This document shows, in pieces, positions 54,752 to 63,003 of a DNA stretch of 64,000 nucleotides. Location of the stretch: assembly GCF_900184035.1 (NCBI RefSeq), contig NZ_FXWP01000009.1:186001-250000 (forward strand), given 5' to 3'. The DNA is from Kosakonia pseudosacchari. GTDB taxonomy: Bacteria; Pseudomonadota; Gammaproteobacteria; Enterobacterales; Enterobacteriaceae. Position 1 is the first letter of the stretch. The number at the start of each line of letters is the position of its first letter. Below the pieces are notes generated by a model that searched no databases, was not told the DNA's origin, and saw only the letters and a program-made list of their open reading frames with translations. The translations under genes and the position numbers were made by a program.

Positions 54752-55948
54752 TTATGGGCGTTTGCCGAATTCGCAGCTTTGCTGGGTCCAGGCGCGCGCC
54801 TGTTCGCTCAGGGTGAAACCCAGGCCGTGGCGGTCGGAGACATACATCCGGCCATCGCGCAGCTCAAGCTGTTCGTTAAACAGCGGATTCAGCCATTCGA
54901 AGTGCTCCAGCCACGGCTCCAGCGGGTAGGCGGCAGAAAGGTGCAAGTGTACTTCCATAGCAAAATGCGGTGCCAGTTTACGGTTGTGTTTGGCAGCCAG
55001 ATCCATAATTTTCAGAAACGGCGAGATCCCGCCAACGCGCGGGGCGTCTGGTTGCACAAAATCACTGGCGTTGCCGAGGATCAGTTGTTCATGTTCGCGA
55101 AAACTGGTGAGCATCTCGCCGGTGGCGATCGGTGTATCCAGCGCGGCGGCAAGCTGGGCGTGGCCTTCTACATCGTAGGCATCGAGCGGCTCTTCAATCC
55201 AGATAAGGTTAAATTTCTCCATCTGGCGCCCCATCCGAATCGCCGTTTCGCGATCCCACTGCTGGTTGGCATCCACCATCAGCGGGAAGTCATCGCCCAG
55301 CGCTTCACGCACGGCGGTGAGACGGCGAATATCCTCTTTGGTGTCCGGCTGGCCGACTTTGATTTTGATACCGCCGATGCCGTTTTCACGCGAGATAATG
55401 ACGTTTTTTAATACCTGATCCAGCGGTGTATGCAGGAAACCGCCTGAAGTGTTGTAACACTGCACCGAATCGCGGTGCGCGCCAAGCAGCTTCGCCAGCG
55501 GCAAACCGGCGCGTTTGGCTTTCATATCCCACAGCGCAATATCGATAGGTGAGATAGCCTGCACCGCCATCCCGCTGCGCCCAACGGAGGCTCCCGCCCA
55601 CAATAGTTTGGTGTAAATCTTGTCGATATCGTTGGGATCTTCGCCGAGCAGGTTATCGGCAATCTCTTTGGCATGGGCGTAAATCCCCTGGCCGCCAGCG
55701 CGTTTGGAGTAGCTAAAGCCGACACCTTCGAAACCGTCGCGACTGCGTATTTCGGCAATAATAATCGCCACTTCGGTCAGCGGTTTTTGCCGCCCGGTCA
55801 GCACTTTCGCATCGCTGACCGGGGTGGCCAGCGGTAAAAAGGCGAGGGAGAGTTTTACCCACTCGATGCGGTCGCCGGTTTCAGCCGCGGTTTTGACACT
55901 GGTCGCGCGGGCGTAGGTTACAGCATCGGAATTCGCACTTACGGTCAT
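54752..55948 (-). CDS. L-talarate/galactarate dehydratase (enolase superfamily)
   Basis: Mandelate-racemase-subgroup enzyme that dehydrates L-talarate and galactarate to 5-keto-4-deoxyglucarate. The 398-residue protein has the length and sequence of the characterised Salmonella TalrD/GalrD. All expected active-site residues are in register: general base Lys197 (K-I-K-V), Asp301-His328 dyad, and metal ligands Asp226, Glu252, Glu278. ATG 55948 (M-T-V-S-A-N-S-D) follows AGGAG; the frame is open 31 codons further, but that part is not conserved. Confidence 0.95.
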   Translation of the reverse strand: MTVSANSDAVTYARATSVKTAAETGDRIEWVKLSLAFLPLATPVSDAKVLTGRQKPLTEVAIIIAEIRSRDGFEGVGFSYSKRAGGQGIYAHAKEIADNLLGEDPNDIDKIYTKLLWAGASVGRSGMAVQAISPIDIALWDMKAKRAGLPLAKLLGAHRDSVQCYNTSGGFLHTPLDQVLKNVIISRENGIGGIKIKVGQPDTKEDIRRLTAVREALGDDFPLMVDANQQWDRETAIRMGRQMEKFNLIWIEEPLDAYDVEGHAQLAAALDTPIATGEMLTSFREHEQLILGNASDFVQPDAPRVGGISPFLKIMDLAAKHNRKLAPHFAMEVHLHLSAAYPLEPWLEHFEWLNPLFNEQLELRDGRMYVSDRHGLGFTLSEQARAWTQQSCEFGKRP

Positions 55949-55973
55949 GGTTTTGCTCCTGTGAATAACAATA

Positions 55974-55989
55974 ATGTTTGCGCTAACAT
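55974..55989. promoter_or_regulatory. LacI/GntR-type operator, site 1
   Basis: ATGTTTGCGCTAACAT: ATGTT/AACAT arms around a central CG step, the form used by GntR/IdnR-type LacI regulators. It lies 26 bases upstream of the dehydratase start codon, where binding would block transcription. Confidence 0.75.
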
Positions 55990-56126
55990 TTGTAGAACGA
56001 CAGAAAATTAATCGCCAGTAAAAGGAGAGGATTTTGTACAATCGATCACAAACCCGGCGCTTAAAAGGGTGTTTATTGCCACGTTAATCACATTTTTATA
56101 GGTATAAGGGCATTTCACCCTCAATA

Positions 56127-56142
56127 ATGATAGCGATAACAT
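56127..56142. promoter_or_regulatory. LacI/GntR-type operator, site 2
   Basis: ATGATAGCGATAACAT, a second 16-bp site of the same class, 153 bases from site 1 centre to centre and 129 bases before the LacI-family gene. Two spaced sites would permit looping, as in other LacI systems. Confidence 0.7.
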
Positions 56143-56270
56143 TAGTCAGGGAATATGCGAGTTAACTCGCTGATTTATGAGGACTGACAGGCAATGAAAG
56201 GAGAAAACGGTATAATACAAAAACGCAAACTAATCATCGCCAATGACCGTCTGGTTCTCTGTGAGTGAAC

Positions 56271-57284
56271 ATGTCGAAAACCGCCCGTCCTGTGCCTCCA
56301 CGCGCGCCCACGCTGGAAGATGTTGCCCGTTCTGCGGGGCTTTCCTCAATGACCGTAAGTCGGGCGCTTAACACGCCGCAACTGGTGCGCCCGAAAACGG
56401 TGGAAAAGGTGCTCGCCGCCGTTAAAGCAACAGGCTATATCCCGAACGCGCTGGCCGGTGGCCTGGCGTCGCGGCGCAGCAAATTGATTGCTGTGGTCGT
56501 ACCGCAGATTAACAACAATATGTTTGTCGATACGATTCAGGCCATCAGTGACGAACTGGCCGTGCGCGGTTACCACATGCTGCTGTGCGTCGCCGGTTAT
56601 ACCCAGCAAACCGAAGCGGAGCTGGTCGCTGCGCTGTTATCGCGCCGCCCGGATGGCATTGTGCTGACCGGTATTCACCACTCAACCGATTTGAAAAAAG
56701 TGATCCTCAACGCCAGCGTGCCGGTGGTTGAAATCTGGGATTTAACGCCCACCCCGCTGGATATGCTGGTCGGTTTTTCACATGAAAAAGTAGGCCAGGC
56801 TACCGCAGAATACCTGCTGCGCAAAGGCTATCGCCGTCCCGGATTGTTGTGGACAGTCGATAAACGCGCCATGCAGCGGAAAGCCGGGCTGTGTGAAGTG
56901 CTGGGGCGTCATGGCATTACCGACCCGCTCAGCGTGGATGTGGCACTGCCGGCACGGTTTACCTCAGGGCGCGAAGGGTTGTCGCAGTTGCTGGCGCTGG
57001 GTGAGTCCGACGTGATTGTTTGCAGCTCCGACACGCTGGCGCAGGGGGCCATTGTTGAAGCGCAGGCGCGTGGCCTGCGCGTACCGCAGGATGTGGCGGT
57101 CATTGGTTTTGGCGATCTCGATTTCGCCGCCGGGAATAATCCCGCCATCACGACGGTGAGCGTCGACAGGCAAATTATTGGCCAGCGCGCGGCAACCCTG
57201 CTGATGGAGCGAATCGAAGGAACACGTTCCGGGGAGGAGATCGTGGATATTGGTTTTCACTTTATTGAACGGGAATCTGCGTGA
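56271..57284 (+). CDS. LacI-family regulator, GntR/IdnR-like
   Basis: A 337-residue regulator: N-terminal helix-turn-helix with hinge (T-L-E-D-V-A-R-S-A-G-L-S-S-M-T-V-S-R-A-L-N, then L-A-G-G-L-A-S-R-R-S), then a periplasmic-binding-protein-like effector domain. The HTH resembles gluconate regulators. ATG 56271 or the in-frame GTG 56265 could be the start. It is divergent from the talarate/galactarate dehydratase gene, and the two operators lie between, so it is the probable repressor of sugar-acid use. Confidence 0.9.
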   Translation: MSKTARPVPPRAPTLEDVARSAGLSSMTVSRALNTPQLVRPKTVEKVLAAVKATGYIPNALAGGLASRRSKLIAVVVPQINNNMFVDTIQAISDELAVRGYHMLLCVAGYTQQTEAELVAALLSRRPDGIVLTGIHHSTDLKKVILNASVPVVEIWDLTPTPLDMLVGFSHEKVGQATAEYLLRKGYRRPGLLWTVDKRAMQRKAGLCEVLGRHGITDPLSVDVALPARFTSGREGLSQLLALGESDVIVCSSDTLAQGAIVEAQARGLRVPQDVAVIGFGDLDFAAGNNPAITTVSVDRQIIGQRAATLLMERIEGTRSGEEIVDIGFHFIERESA

Positions 57285-57288
57285 TCTC

Positions 57289-57816
57289 ATGAGAATTAAC
57301 GTTATCGGCACCAGCGGCAGCGGAAAATCGACGCTGGCGAAACGTCTGGCCAGCCAGCTCAATGTGCCTTATATCGAAATGGATCTGCTTTACTGGCGTC
57401 CCAACTGGCAGGGGACGCCGGATGAGGAGTTGTACTCGCGCCTGGAAGAATTGCTCGAACAACCCGGCTGGGTGCTTGATGGCAACTATAACCGCAGCCG
57501 CGACATTAAATGGCGGCATGTGGATCTGGTGGTGTGGGTCGATTTCGGATTCTGGCGCACATTGCGCCAGGTGACGCTTCGCGCCATCACACGCGCCAGA
57601 AGCAAACAGGAGTTATGGCCGGGAACCGGCAATCGCGAAAGCCTGCGTCGTGTTTTTTTAAGCCGCGAGTCGATCATTCTCTGGTCGTTAAAGACCTGGC
57701 GCAAAAACCGCGAACGTTACGCGCGGGATATGGCCGATCCGCGTTATCAGCATTTGCGCTTTGTTCGCCTTACCACGCCGCAACAAGTCGACGAATTTCT
57801 CGCCAGTCTGACCTAA
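57289..57816 (+). CDS. P-loop adenylate-kinase-like protein
   Basis: A 175-residue P-loop NTPase. Walker A I-G-T-S-G-S-G-K-S-T at residues ~5-14; W-V-L-D-G-N-Y-N-R near 63 and V-V-W-V-D-F provide the second strand, as in shikimate/adenylate-kinase-like or topology-modulation (FlaR-type) proteins. It starts four bases after the LacI-family stop, so it may be co-transcribed, although a link to sugar acids is not evident. Substrate unknown. Confidence 0.82.
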   Translation: MRINVIGTSGSGKSTLAKRLASQLNVPYIEMDLLYWRPNWQGTPDEELYSRLEELLEQPGWVLDGNYNRSRDIKWRHVDLVVWVDFGFWRTLRQVTLRAITRARSKQELWPGTGNRESLRRVFLSRESIILWSLKTWRKNRERYARDMADPRYQHLRFVRLTTPQQVDEFLASLT

Positions 57817-57849
57817 GCTTAAGGTTCATCCTGAACATAAGGAGCCCGT

Positions 57850-58470
57850 ATGATTACGGTTTATGGTGTTCCCGGCTGGGGTTCGGCCATCAGCGAAGTG
57901 ATGTTGACGCTGGCGGAGATCCCTTATCACTTCGTCAATGTTGATGGCTTCGACAAACCAGGCCCCCAGCAAGATACCCTGCGAAAATTAAACCCGCTGT
58001 GCCAGGTGCCGACCCTGCAACTGGACGATGGCAGCGTAATGACGGAATCCGCCGCCGTGGCATTGATGATCCTCGACCAGCGTCCGGATTTAGCGCCAGC
58101 CGCAGGCACCGCGCAACGCCAGCAGTTCTGGCGGTTGCTGGTGTGGCTTGTCGCGAATGTCTATCCCACTTTTACCTACGCCGATTACCCGGAACGCTGG
58201 GCCGCGGATGCGCCGGAGCAACTGGTGGAAAATTGCCAGAAGTATCGTAAATCGCTCTATCTGTGGCTCGATACGCAATTGCAGGCGGCACCTTATGCGT
58301 TTGGCCAACAACTGACGCTATTGGATATTTATCTTTGCGTCATGCGCACATGGGGGCCGCGTCATGCATGGTTTGCCGATAATGCGCCAAATATTACCGC
58401 CATCGCGGATGCGGTATGCCAGTTACCGCAATTACAAACCGTGCTGCGAAATAATGAAATTATCCGTTAA
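57850..58470 (+). CDS. yncG: Glutathione S-transferase-like protein YncG
   Basis: Two-domain GST-fold protein of 206 residues, orthologue of E. coli YncG (205). N-terminal thioredoxin-like domain starts I-T-V-Y-G-V-P-G-W-G-S; C-Q-V-P-T-L and M-T-E-S-A-A-V-A supply the cis-Pro and glutathione gamma-Glu contact. The C-terminal helical domain begins near residue 85. The N-terminal position typical for catalytic Ser/Cys is occupied by G-W-G-S. Substrates are unknown. AAGGAG precedes the ATG. Confidence 0.92.
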   Translation: MITVYGVPGWGSAISEVMLTLAEIPYHFVNVDGFDKPGPQQDTLRKLNPLCQVPTLQLDDGSVMTESAAVALMILDQRPDLAPAAGTAQRQQFWRLLVWLVANVYPTFTYADYPERWAADAPEQLVENCQKYRKSLYLWLDTQLQAAPYAFGQQLTLLDIYLCVMRTWGPRHAWFADNAPNITAIADAVCQLPQLQTVLRNNEIIR

Positions 58471-58657
58471 GCGGTCATTTCGGATTATTTTAATATTCTT
58501 AGTATCTCGCATAAGTTGAAACGCTATATAAATCTGGGGCGAGAAAAATAATTTGAAATCGCCCCGTTTATATGAGACAACATTTGGCACATTTTCGTAG
58601 TTGACGCAATATCGCAGTTATACAGCAAAATCGGACGAGTAATTTAACAGGGTGAAA

Positions 58658-59317
58658 ATGATGGAATATATTCATTCGTATTTGAAAGGTGGTTCCTGGT
58701 TTACGCTTGGCGACAGCATAACAGAACGAGGATGGTATCAACCCATCGTCGCAGAGAATTTAGGGCTGGCGAGATGGACAAACTACGGTATTGGTGGAAC
58801 CTGTATCGCACAAAAAAATGAGCACGATAATTCAGCTATCTGTTTACGATATAAAACCATGGGTGAAAATCCTGATCTTATTACTATCTGGGGCGGTGGC
58901 AATGATTTCGGTTTTAACTTCGGCTCAGAGGGTGGCACTGAAATAGGGAATAGACAAGATAAAACGTCCTTGACCTTTTATGGTGCAATGGATCTGTTGC
59001 TTACCGGCGTCACGAAAAAATATCCATTGGCAAGAGTAGGGTTTGTTGTTACGACGCCTGTTTCACATGCGCGCGGTCACGGGCAAAAAAATACCAAAGG
59101 ATATTACCTGACCGATTATTGTGACGTTAGCAGAGAAAAATGTGAGGAATATTCCATCCCTTATCTCGACCTGCAAAAGAACTCCGGCTTTAACGAACTC
59201 AATATGGACATTATGACCAGTAATACAACGGGCGTAATTTCCGATGGTTTGCATCCTTCAAAATTAGGCATGGAAAGGCTGGCGACGAAGATTACACATT
59301 TTATCTTATCGCTGTAG
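58658..59317 (+). CDS. SGNH-family hydrolase
   Basis: A 219-residue esterase or acetylhydrolase-like protein. Block I G-D-S-I-T-E-R near residue 19 (catalytic Ser), block II G-I-G-G-T, block III G-G-G-N-D-F-G near 88, and block V D-G-L-H-P near 198 (catalytic Asp and His) are all intact. No signal peptide. The base composition is visibly more AT-rich than the flanking genes. Starts 11 bases upstream of an acyltransferase gene, suggesting cooperation in adding or removing acyl groups on a glycan. Three near-identical start choices exist (58652 GTG, 58658, 58661). Confidence 0.8.
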   Translation: MMEYIHSYLKGGSWFTLGDSITERGWYQPIVAENLGLARWTNYGIGGTCIAQKNEHDNSAICLRYKTMGENPDLITIWGGGNDFGFNFGSEGGTEIGNRQDKTSLTFYGAMDLLLTGVTKKYPLARVGFVVTTPVSHARGHGQKNTKGYYLTDYCDVSREKCEEYSIPYLDLQKNSGFNELNMDIMTSNTTGVISDGLHPSKLGMERLATKITHFILSL

Positions 59318-59328
59318 GAGAGGTGGCC

Positions 59329-60372
59329 ATGAGAATTGCAACCATCGACCTCCTGAAGATACTCGCGATCTTTCTTGTCATCCTGGCTCACGTGACGTTG
59401 TTTTTTTTGAATCGCGACGAAAGCGATGTCGTGTTGTGCTTTTTCAGACAGGCAGGGTTATCGGGTGTTGCCCTGTTTTTTATCTGTAGCGGTTATTTTT
59501 TATTAAATAACAAACATGAAAATCAAGCGAACTATGTTGTCGCCAAGATTAAAAGCATCGTTGGTGTACTGATTTTCTGGTTACTCTTTTATTACGCCTA
59601 TGATACCTGGTGGATAAGTCGATTTACCGACGTGCCGGAAATAAATCTTCTTAATTACCTGAATGTCAGCAAAGCCACCACAGAAGCAACGCCATTATGG
59701 TTTATATTTGCCATTATTCCGCTGTACATATTCACGCCTTTAATGCGGCATGCTTTTAAGAAAGAACGCGCGGGAGAAATTCTGCAAGTTATTGTGCTAA
59801 TGGTGATCATCGCCAACCTGACATTAATTAATGCATGGACCGAAGCCAGTTTTAATTTTTCGCTGTTTGCATTTAACTTGCTCATTCCTTTTCAGCCTGA
59901 AGGACTGATCTGTTTTTTAATTGGCGGTTACCTCGGGCTGGTTAAACCTACGCTCAGGCCATTCTCCGTTGCGCATATTATGACGTTAATACTGGCAATT
60001 AGCGCATTGTTAATATTGGCGTACATGTCGTCCAGCGCGGGGATCGCCATCTTTTATGGCAAGTTTTATAACTTACTATTACTTATAACCTCGGTCGGTT
60101 TGTTTTTATTTGTGGTTAACCTGAATATTAACGCCTTGCCACGCTGGGTGAGCAATGTGAGTGACAATGTGTTAGGGATCTACCTTGTACACAACATCTT
60201 TGTCGTGGAAATACACAGCGTGTTTATTCATGAAAAGCTGTTGGGAATTATCCCGGGGGTGAATAGCTATCTTTATATCATTGCTTATTCCCTGGTGGCT
60301 TTTATCCTTGCTTGCGGCCTCTGTGCGCTGCTGAAAAGATCAAAGATAACGGCCAGAATTGTCACACTTTGA
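59329..60372 (+). CDS. Acyltransferase family 3 membrane protein
   Basis: Integral membrane O-acyltransferase-like protein of 347 residues with about ten helices. It begins R-I-A-T-I-D-L-L-K-I-L-A-I-F-L-V-I-L-A-H with the conserved helix-1 His, and has the W-F-I-F-A-I-I-P-L-Y region, as in WecH/OafA-type enzymes that acetylate cell-surface glycans. GGAGAGG precedes ATG 59329. AT-rich like its SGNH partner; both may have been acquired together. In OafA-like proteins the two activities are fused, here separate. Confidence 0.85.
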   Translation: MRIATIDLLKILAIFLVILAHVTLFFLNRDESDVVLCFFRQAGLSGVALFFICSGYFLLNNKHENQANYVVAKIKSIVGVLIFWLLFYYAYDTWWISRFTDVPEINLLNYLNVSKATTEATPLWFIFAIIPLYIFTPLMRHAFKKERAGEILQVIVLMVIIANLTLINAWTEASFNFSLFAFNLLIPFQPEGLICFLIGGYLGLVKPTLRPFSVAHIMTLILAISALLILAYMSSSAGIAIFYGKFYNLLLLITSVGLFLFVVNLNINALPRWVSNVSDNVLGIYLVHNIFVVEIHSVFIHEKLLGIIPGVNSYLYIIAYSLVAFILACGLCALLKRSKITARIVTL

Positions 60373-60443
60373 TAACCTGAATGCGGCGCAAAGCGCAGTA
60401 ACTTGTGCTACTGTCACTCTCTTTGTTGAACAAGGAGTTTGCT

Positions 60444-60674
60444 ATGCCGCACGTTGATATCAAATGTTTTCCCCGCGATCTGACCGAGGAGCAAAAAACC
60501 GCGCTGGCGAGCGATATCGCCGAAGTCATTATTCGCCATTTGAACAGCAAAGATAGCGCGGTCAGCGTCGCGCTTAATGAAGTCACGCCGGACGACTGGA
60601 AAGCGCAGGTGTGGGACACCGACATTGCGCCGCATATCGATACGCTTATCAAGAAGCCCGGCTATTCACTGTAG
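60444..60674 (+). CDS. pptA: 4-oxalocrotonate tautomerase-like enzyme PptA (YdcE)
   Basis: A 76-residue tautomerase, orthologue of E. coli PptA (77). The N-terminal catalytic Pro is exposed after Met removal ([11 protein letters not shown]). The body [11 protein letters not shown] and C-terminal I-K-K-P-G-Y-S match the family. In vitro it tautomerises phenylpyruvate-type substrates. AAGGAG precedes the ATG; a 13-codon upstream extension is excluded because the Pro must be N-terminal. Confidence 0.94.
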   Translation: MPHVDIKCFPRDLTEEQKTALASDIAEVIIRHLNSKDSAVSVALNEVTPDDWKAQVWDTDIAPHIDTLIKKPGYSL

Positions 60675-60976
60675 ATTTCCTGTCGCCTGCGTCTGTTGCG
60701 CAGGCTTTTTTTTATCAATATAGACAACAAAAGATACTCATGTTGTTTCGAACAACCGCCCGGAATATATAATACGCAGCAAGCTAATTTTCATTGTAAG
60801 CGTATCAGTTCTTTCATTATTTTTCCTTTCGGAAAATTCATGTTTGCGCGATGTTAAATACAACTCTAGAGTTTTTATTATCTCGCTCGGGTTAAAAATC
60901 AGAGCAATAACATTATCACGGAAAGCGCTGGTTCGATTAATTTCGGCAGCAACGAATTAAACAAGGAACGTCATTC
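60675..60976. promoter_or_regulatory. pptA terminator and upstream region of the secreted cyclase
   Basis: A 302-base gap without a gene. It opens with the pptA terminator (stem GCCTGCG/CGCAGGC at 60685-60691 and 60699-60705, then about nine T residues). The remaining ~260 bases are AT-rich and contain a short hairpin, TTTTCC/GGAAAA near 60831-60846, without other clear operators. An AAGGAA ribosome site ends the region. Confidence 0.6.
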
Positions 60977-61933
60977 ATGAAGCCATCTCGTTCTTTCATA
61001 TTATTATTGCCCCTGTTCGCAGCACTGCCGTTGCAAGCCACAGAACCCGCAGCGGAATCACAAAACTGGTATCCCTCAATTTATGGTGCGAATGACGAAA
61101 TAGGCGCAGCAAACTTGCTCACACCCGAGGTGGTTTTACAGGCCGTTCACCTTGTAAAACAAGGCGTTGTCGTACCGCTGGCGGTGCCGGTTGATAAGAA
61201 TTTCCCGGCGTTTCGCCACCGTAGTTTTCATCTCTACAATATTCAGCCCGGCCAGCAAGACGGGAAAACGCTTGGCCCGAATAAATTCACCTTTAATGAC
61301 GAACTGGTTAATGCATGGACCGGTGTGGGAACGCAGTTAAACGGTATCGGCCATATCGGCATTAATAATATCTATTACAACGGTAATAAAGCGGCAGATT
61401 TTGTCACTATTGATGGTGTTAAAAAGTTAGGCATTGAAAAAGTCCCGCCGATGGTAACGCGCGGCGTGGTGTTAGATATGACCGCTTTTTATAAAAAAAA
61501 GATTGTTCCCGGCGGCACCGAATTTAGCGTCGAGGATATTCAGTCGGTATTAAAAAACCAGGGATTAACCTTAAAGAAAGGCGATATCGTTTTATTCAAT
61601 ACCGGATGGCTGGAACTTGTTGGTAAAGACAATAAACAATTTCTGGAAAAGGAGCCTGGCATTGGCATGGAAGCCGCAAAATGGCTGGCGGACCAGCAGA
61701 TCGTCGCGTTTGGCGGTGACACCTGGGCGTCTGAAGTGTATCCAAACCCTGCAACTAAGGAGGAATTCCCAATCAATCAATATCTGTTAGCGAAAAGGGG
61801 GATCTACAACCTGGAGTTGATCGATACACGTCCACTGGTAGGCAAACAAGTTTGGGAATTCTTGTTCGTCCTTGGCCAACCGCTGTACACCGGTTCAACG
61901 CAGGTTAACATCAACCCTGTGGCGATTTATTAG
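60977..61933 (+). CDS. Secreted cyclase-family (KynB-like fold) protein
   Basis: A 318-residue protein with a Sec signal peptide (cleavage near L-Q-A-T, residue ~21) and a metal-dependent hydrolase/cyclase domain. Family landmarks: N-D-E-I-G-A-A-N-L-L-T, then G-V-G-T-Q-L-N-G-I-G-H-I-G, the metal motif of the large-cyclase branch (kynurenine formamidase uses H-x-G-T-H-x-D-x-x-x-H; here Q replaces H and N replaces D), and G-D-I-V-L-F-N-T-G-W. Function in the periplasm is unknown. It may pair with the secreted esterase that follows. Confidence 0.84.
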   Translation: MKPSRSFILLLPLFAALPLQATEPAAESQNWYPSIYGANDEIGAANLLTPEVVLQAVHLVKQGVVVPLAVPVDKNFPAFRHRSFHLYNIQPGQQDGKTLGPNKFTFNDELVNAWTGVGTQLNGIGHIGINNIYYNGNKAADFVTIDGVKKLGIEKVPPMVTRGVVLDMTAFYKKKIVPGGTEFSVEDIQSVLKNQGLTLKKGDIVLFNTGWLELVGKDNKQFLEKEPGIGMEAAKWLADQQIVAFGGDTWASEVYPNPATKEEFPINQYLLAKRGIYNLELIDTRPLVGKQVWEFLFVLGQPLYTGSTQVNINPVAIY

Positions 61934-62056
61934 TTGTTTGTTGTTAGCGCTACCCTGAAGTGTTTTTCATTTTTAGTAAAACATTGTTCTGTGGAGCGGC
62001 TCGAATTTCATTAAGCGGGTTAATGTTACATAAGCCTCTTTGACATGGAGATGATT

Positions 62057-62995
62057 ATGTTCCGGAAACTCAGTTCACTGACATTCGCGCTGCTCCTTTT
62101 TTCGCAGCCTTTATTTGCCGCGCCAGAGCGTTTTCCCATCTGGCCGCAGGGCGATGCGCCAGGCGCTAAAAGTAGCCCGGTCAATTTCCAGTTAACCGAA
62201 CGCAGTAAAGATCCTGCACTTCCCGACCGCGCTGTGTCTGGTATCCGTGCGCCGCAAATTACCGTTTACCCACCGCAAAAACCCAACGGAACCGCCATCC
62301 TGGTCATTCCGGGTGGTTCCTATAAACGCGTGGTGCTGGACAAAGAGGGCAGTGATTTAGCGGCGCCATTTAATGCGCGCGGTTACACCTTGTTTGTCAT
62401 GACTTATCGCATGCCGGAAGATGGCCATGCCGAAGGGGCAGACGCCCCGCTGGCAGATGCACAGCGCGCTTTGCGCACCTTGCGCGCGCAGGCAGGATCA
62501 CGCCATCTCAACCCGAAAAAAATAGGGGTAATGGGTTTCTCTGCGGGCGGGCACGTGGCGGCAAGTCTGGAAACACGTTACGACGAAAAAGTTTACACGC
62601 CAGTGGACAACATTGATAACCAGCACGCACGGCCAGATTTTGTGGTGCTGGGTTACCCGGTGATATCAATGGATCAGGCGATTGCCCACGCCGGCTCGCG
62701 AAAAGCGCTTATTGGTGAAACGCCAACTGCGGAGCAGATCAAACACTACTCGCCGGAACAGAATGTTACCGCGCAAACCCCACCGACTTTTTTGCTGCAT
62801 GCCGTGGATGATCCCTCGGTACCGGTTGCCAACTCGCTGGTGATGTTCAACGCGCTGCACGCGCATCATGTGCTCACCGAATTGCATCTGTTCAGCCACG
62901 GGCTGCATGGGTTTGGCGTGCGCGGTGTGAAACACCTACCGGCAGCGGTGTGGCCAGAACTGGCGATGAACTGGATCGAGGCGCTGCCTGAGTAA
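62057..62995 (+). CDS. Secreted alpha/beta-hydrolase esterase
   Basis: A 312-residue periplasmic hydrolase with signal peptide (M-F-R-K-L-S-S-L-T-F-A-L-L-L, cleavage after L-F-A-A near 21). Nucleophile elbow G-F-S-A-G-G-H near 160, oxyanion loop I-P-G-G-S-Y near 88, Asp in A-V-D-D-P-S-V-P, and late His in H-G-L-H-G-F. The opening F-P-I-W-P-Q-G-D-A-P-G-A is typical of carbohydrate acetyl-esterase-like members (BD-FAE/xylan esterase group). I chose ATG 62057 because GGAG sits 6 bases upstream; two earlier ATGs lie at 62045 and 62051. Confidence 0.85.
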   Translation: MFRKLSSLTFALLLFSQPLFAAPERFPIWPQGDAPGAKSSPVNFQLTERSKDPALPDRAVSGIRAPQITVYPPQKPNGTAILVIPGGSYKRVVLDKEGSDLAAPFNARGYTLFVMTYRMPEDGHAEGADAPLADAQRALRTLRAQAGSRHLNPKKIGVMGFSAGGHVAASLETRYDEKVYTPVDNIDNQHARPDFVVLGYPVISMDQAIAHAGSRKALIGETPTAEQIKHYSPEQNVTAQTPPTFLLHAVDDPSVPVANSLVMFNALHAHHVLTELHLFSHGLHGFGVRGVKHLPAAVWPELAMNWIEALPE

Positions 62996-63003
62996 ATGTG
63001 AAG

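Noticed and set aside
61941-61956. Third possible gluconate-type operator (TTGTTAGCGCTACCCT)
   Set aside because: One arm matches well but the other does not; too weak to list as a site without binding data.
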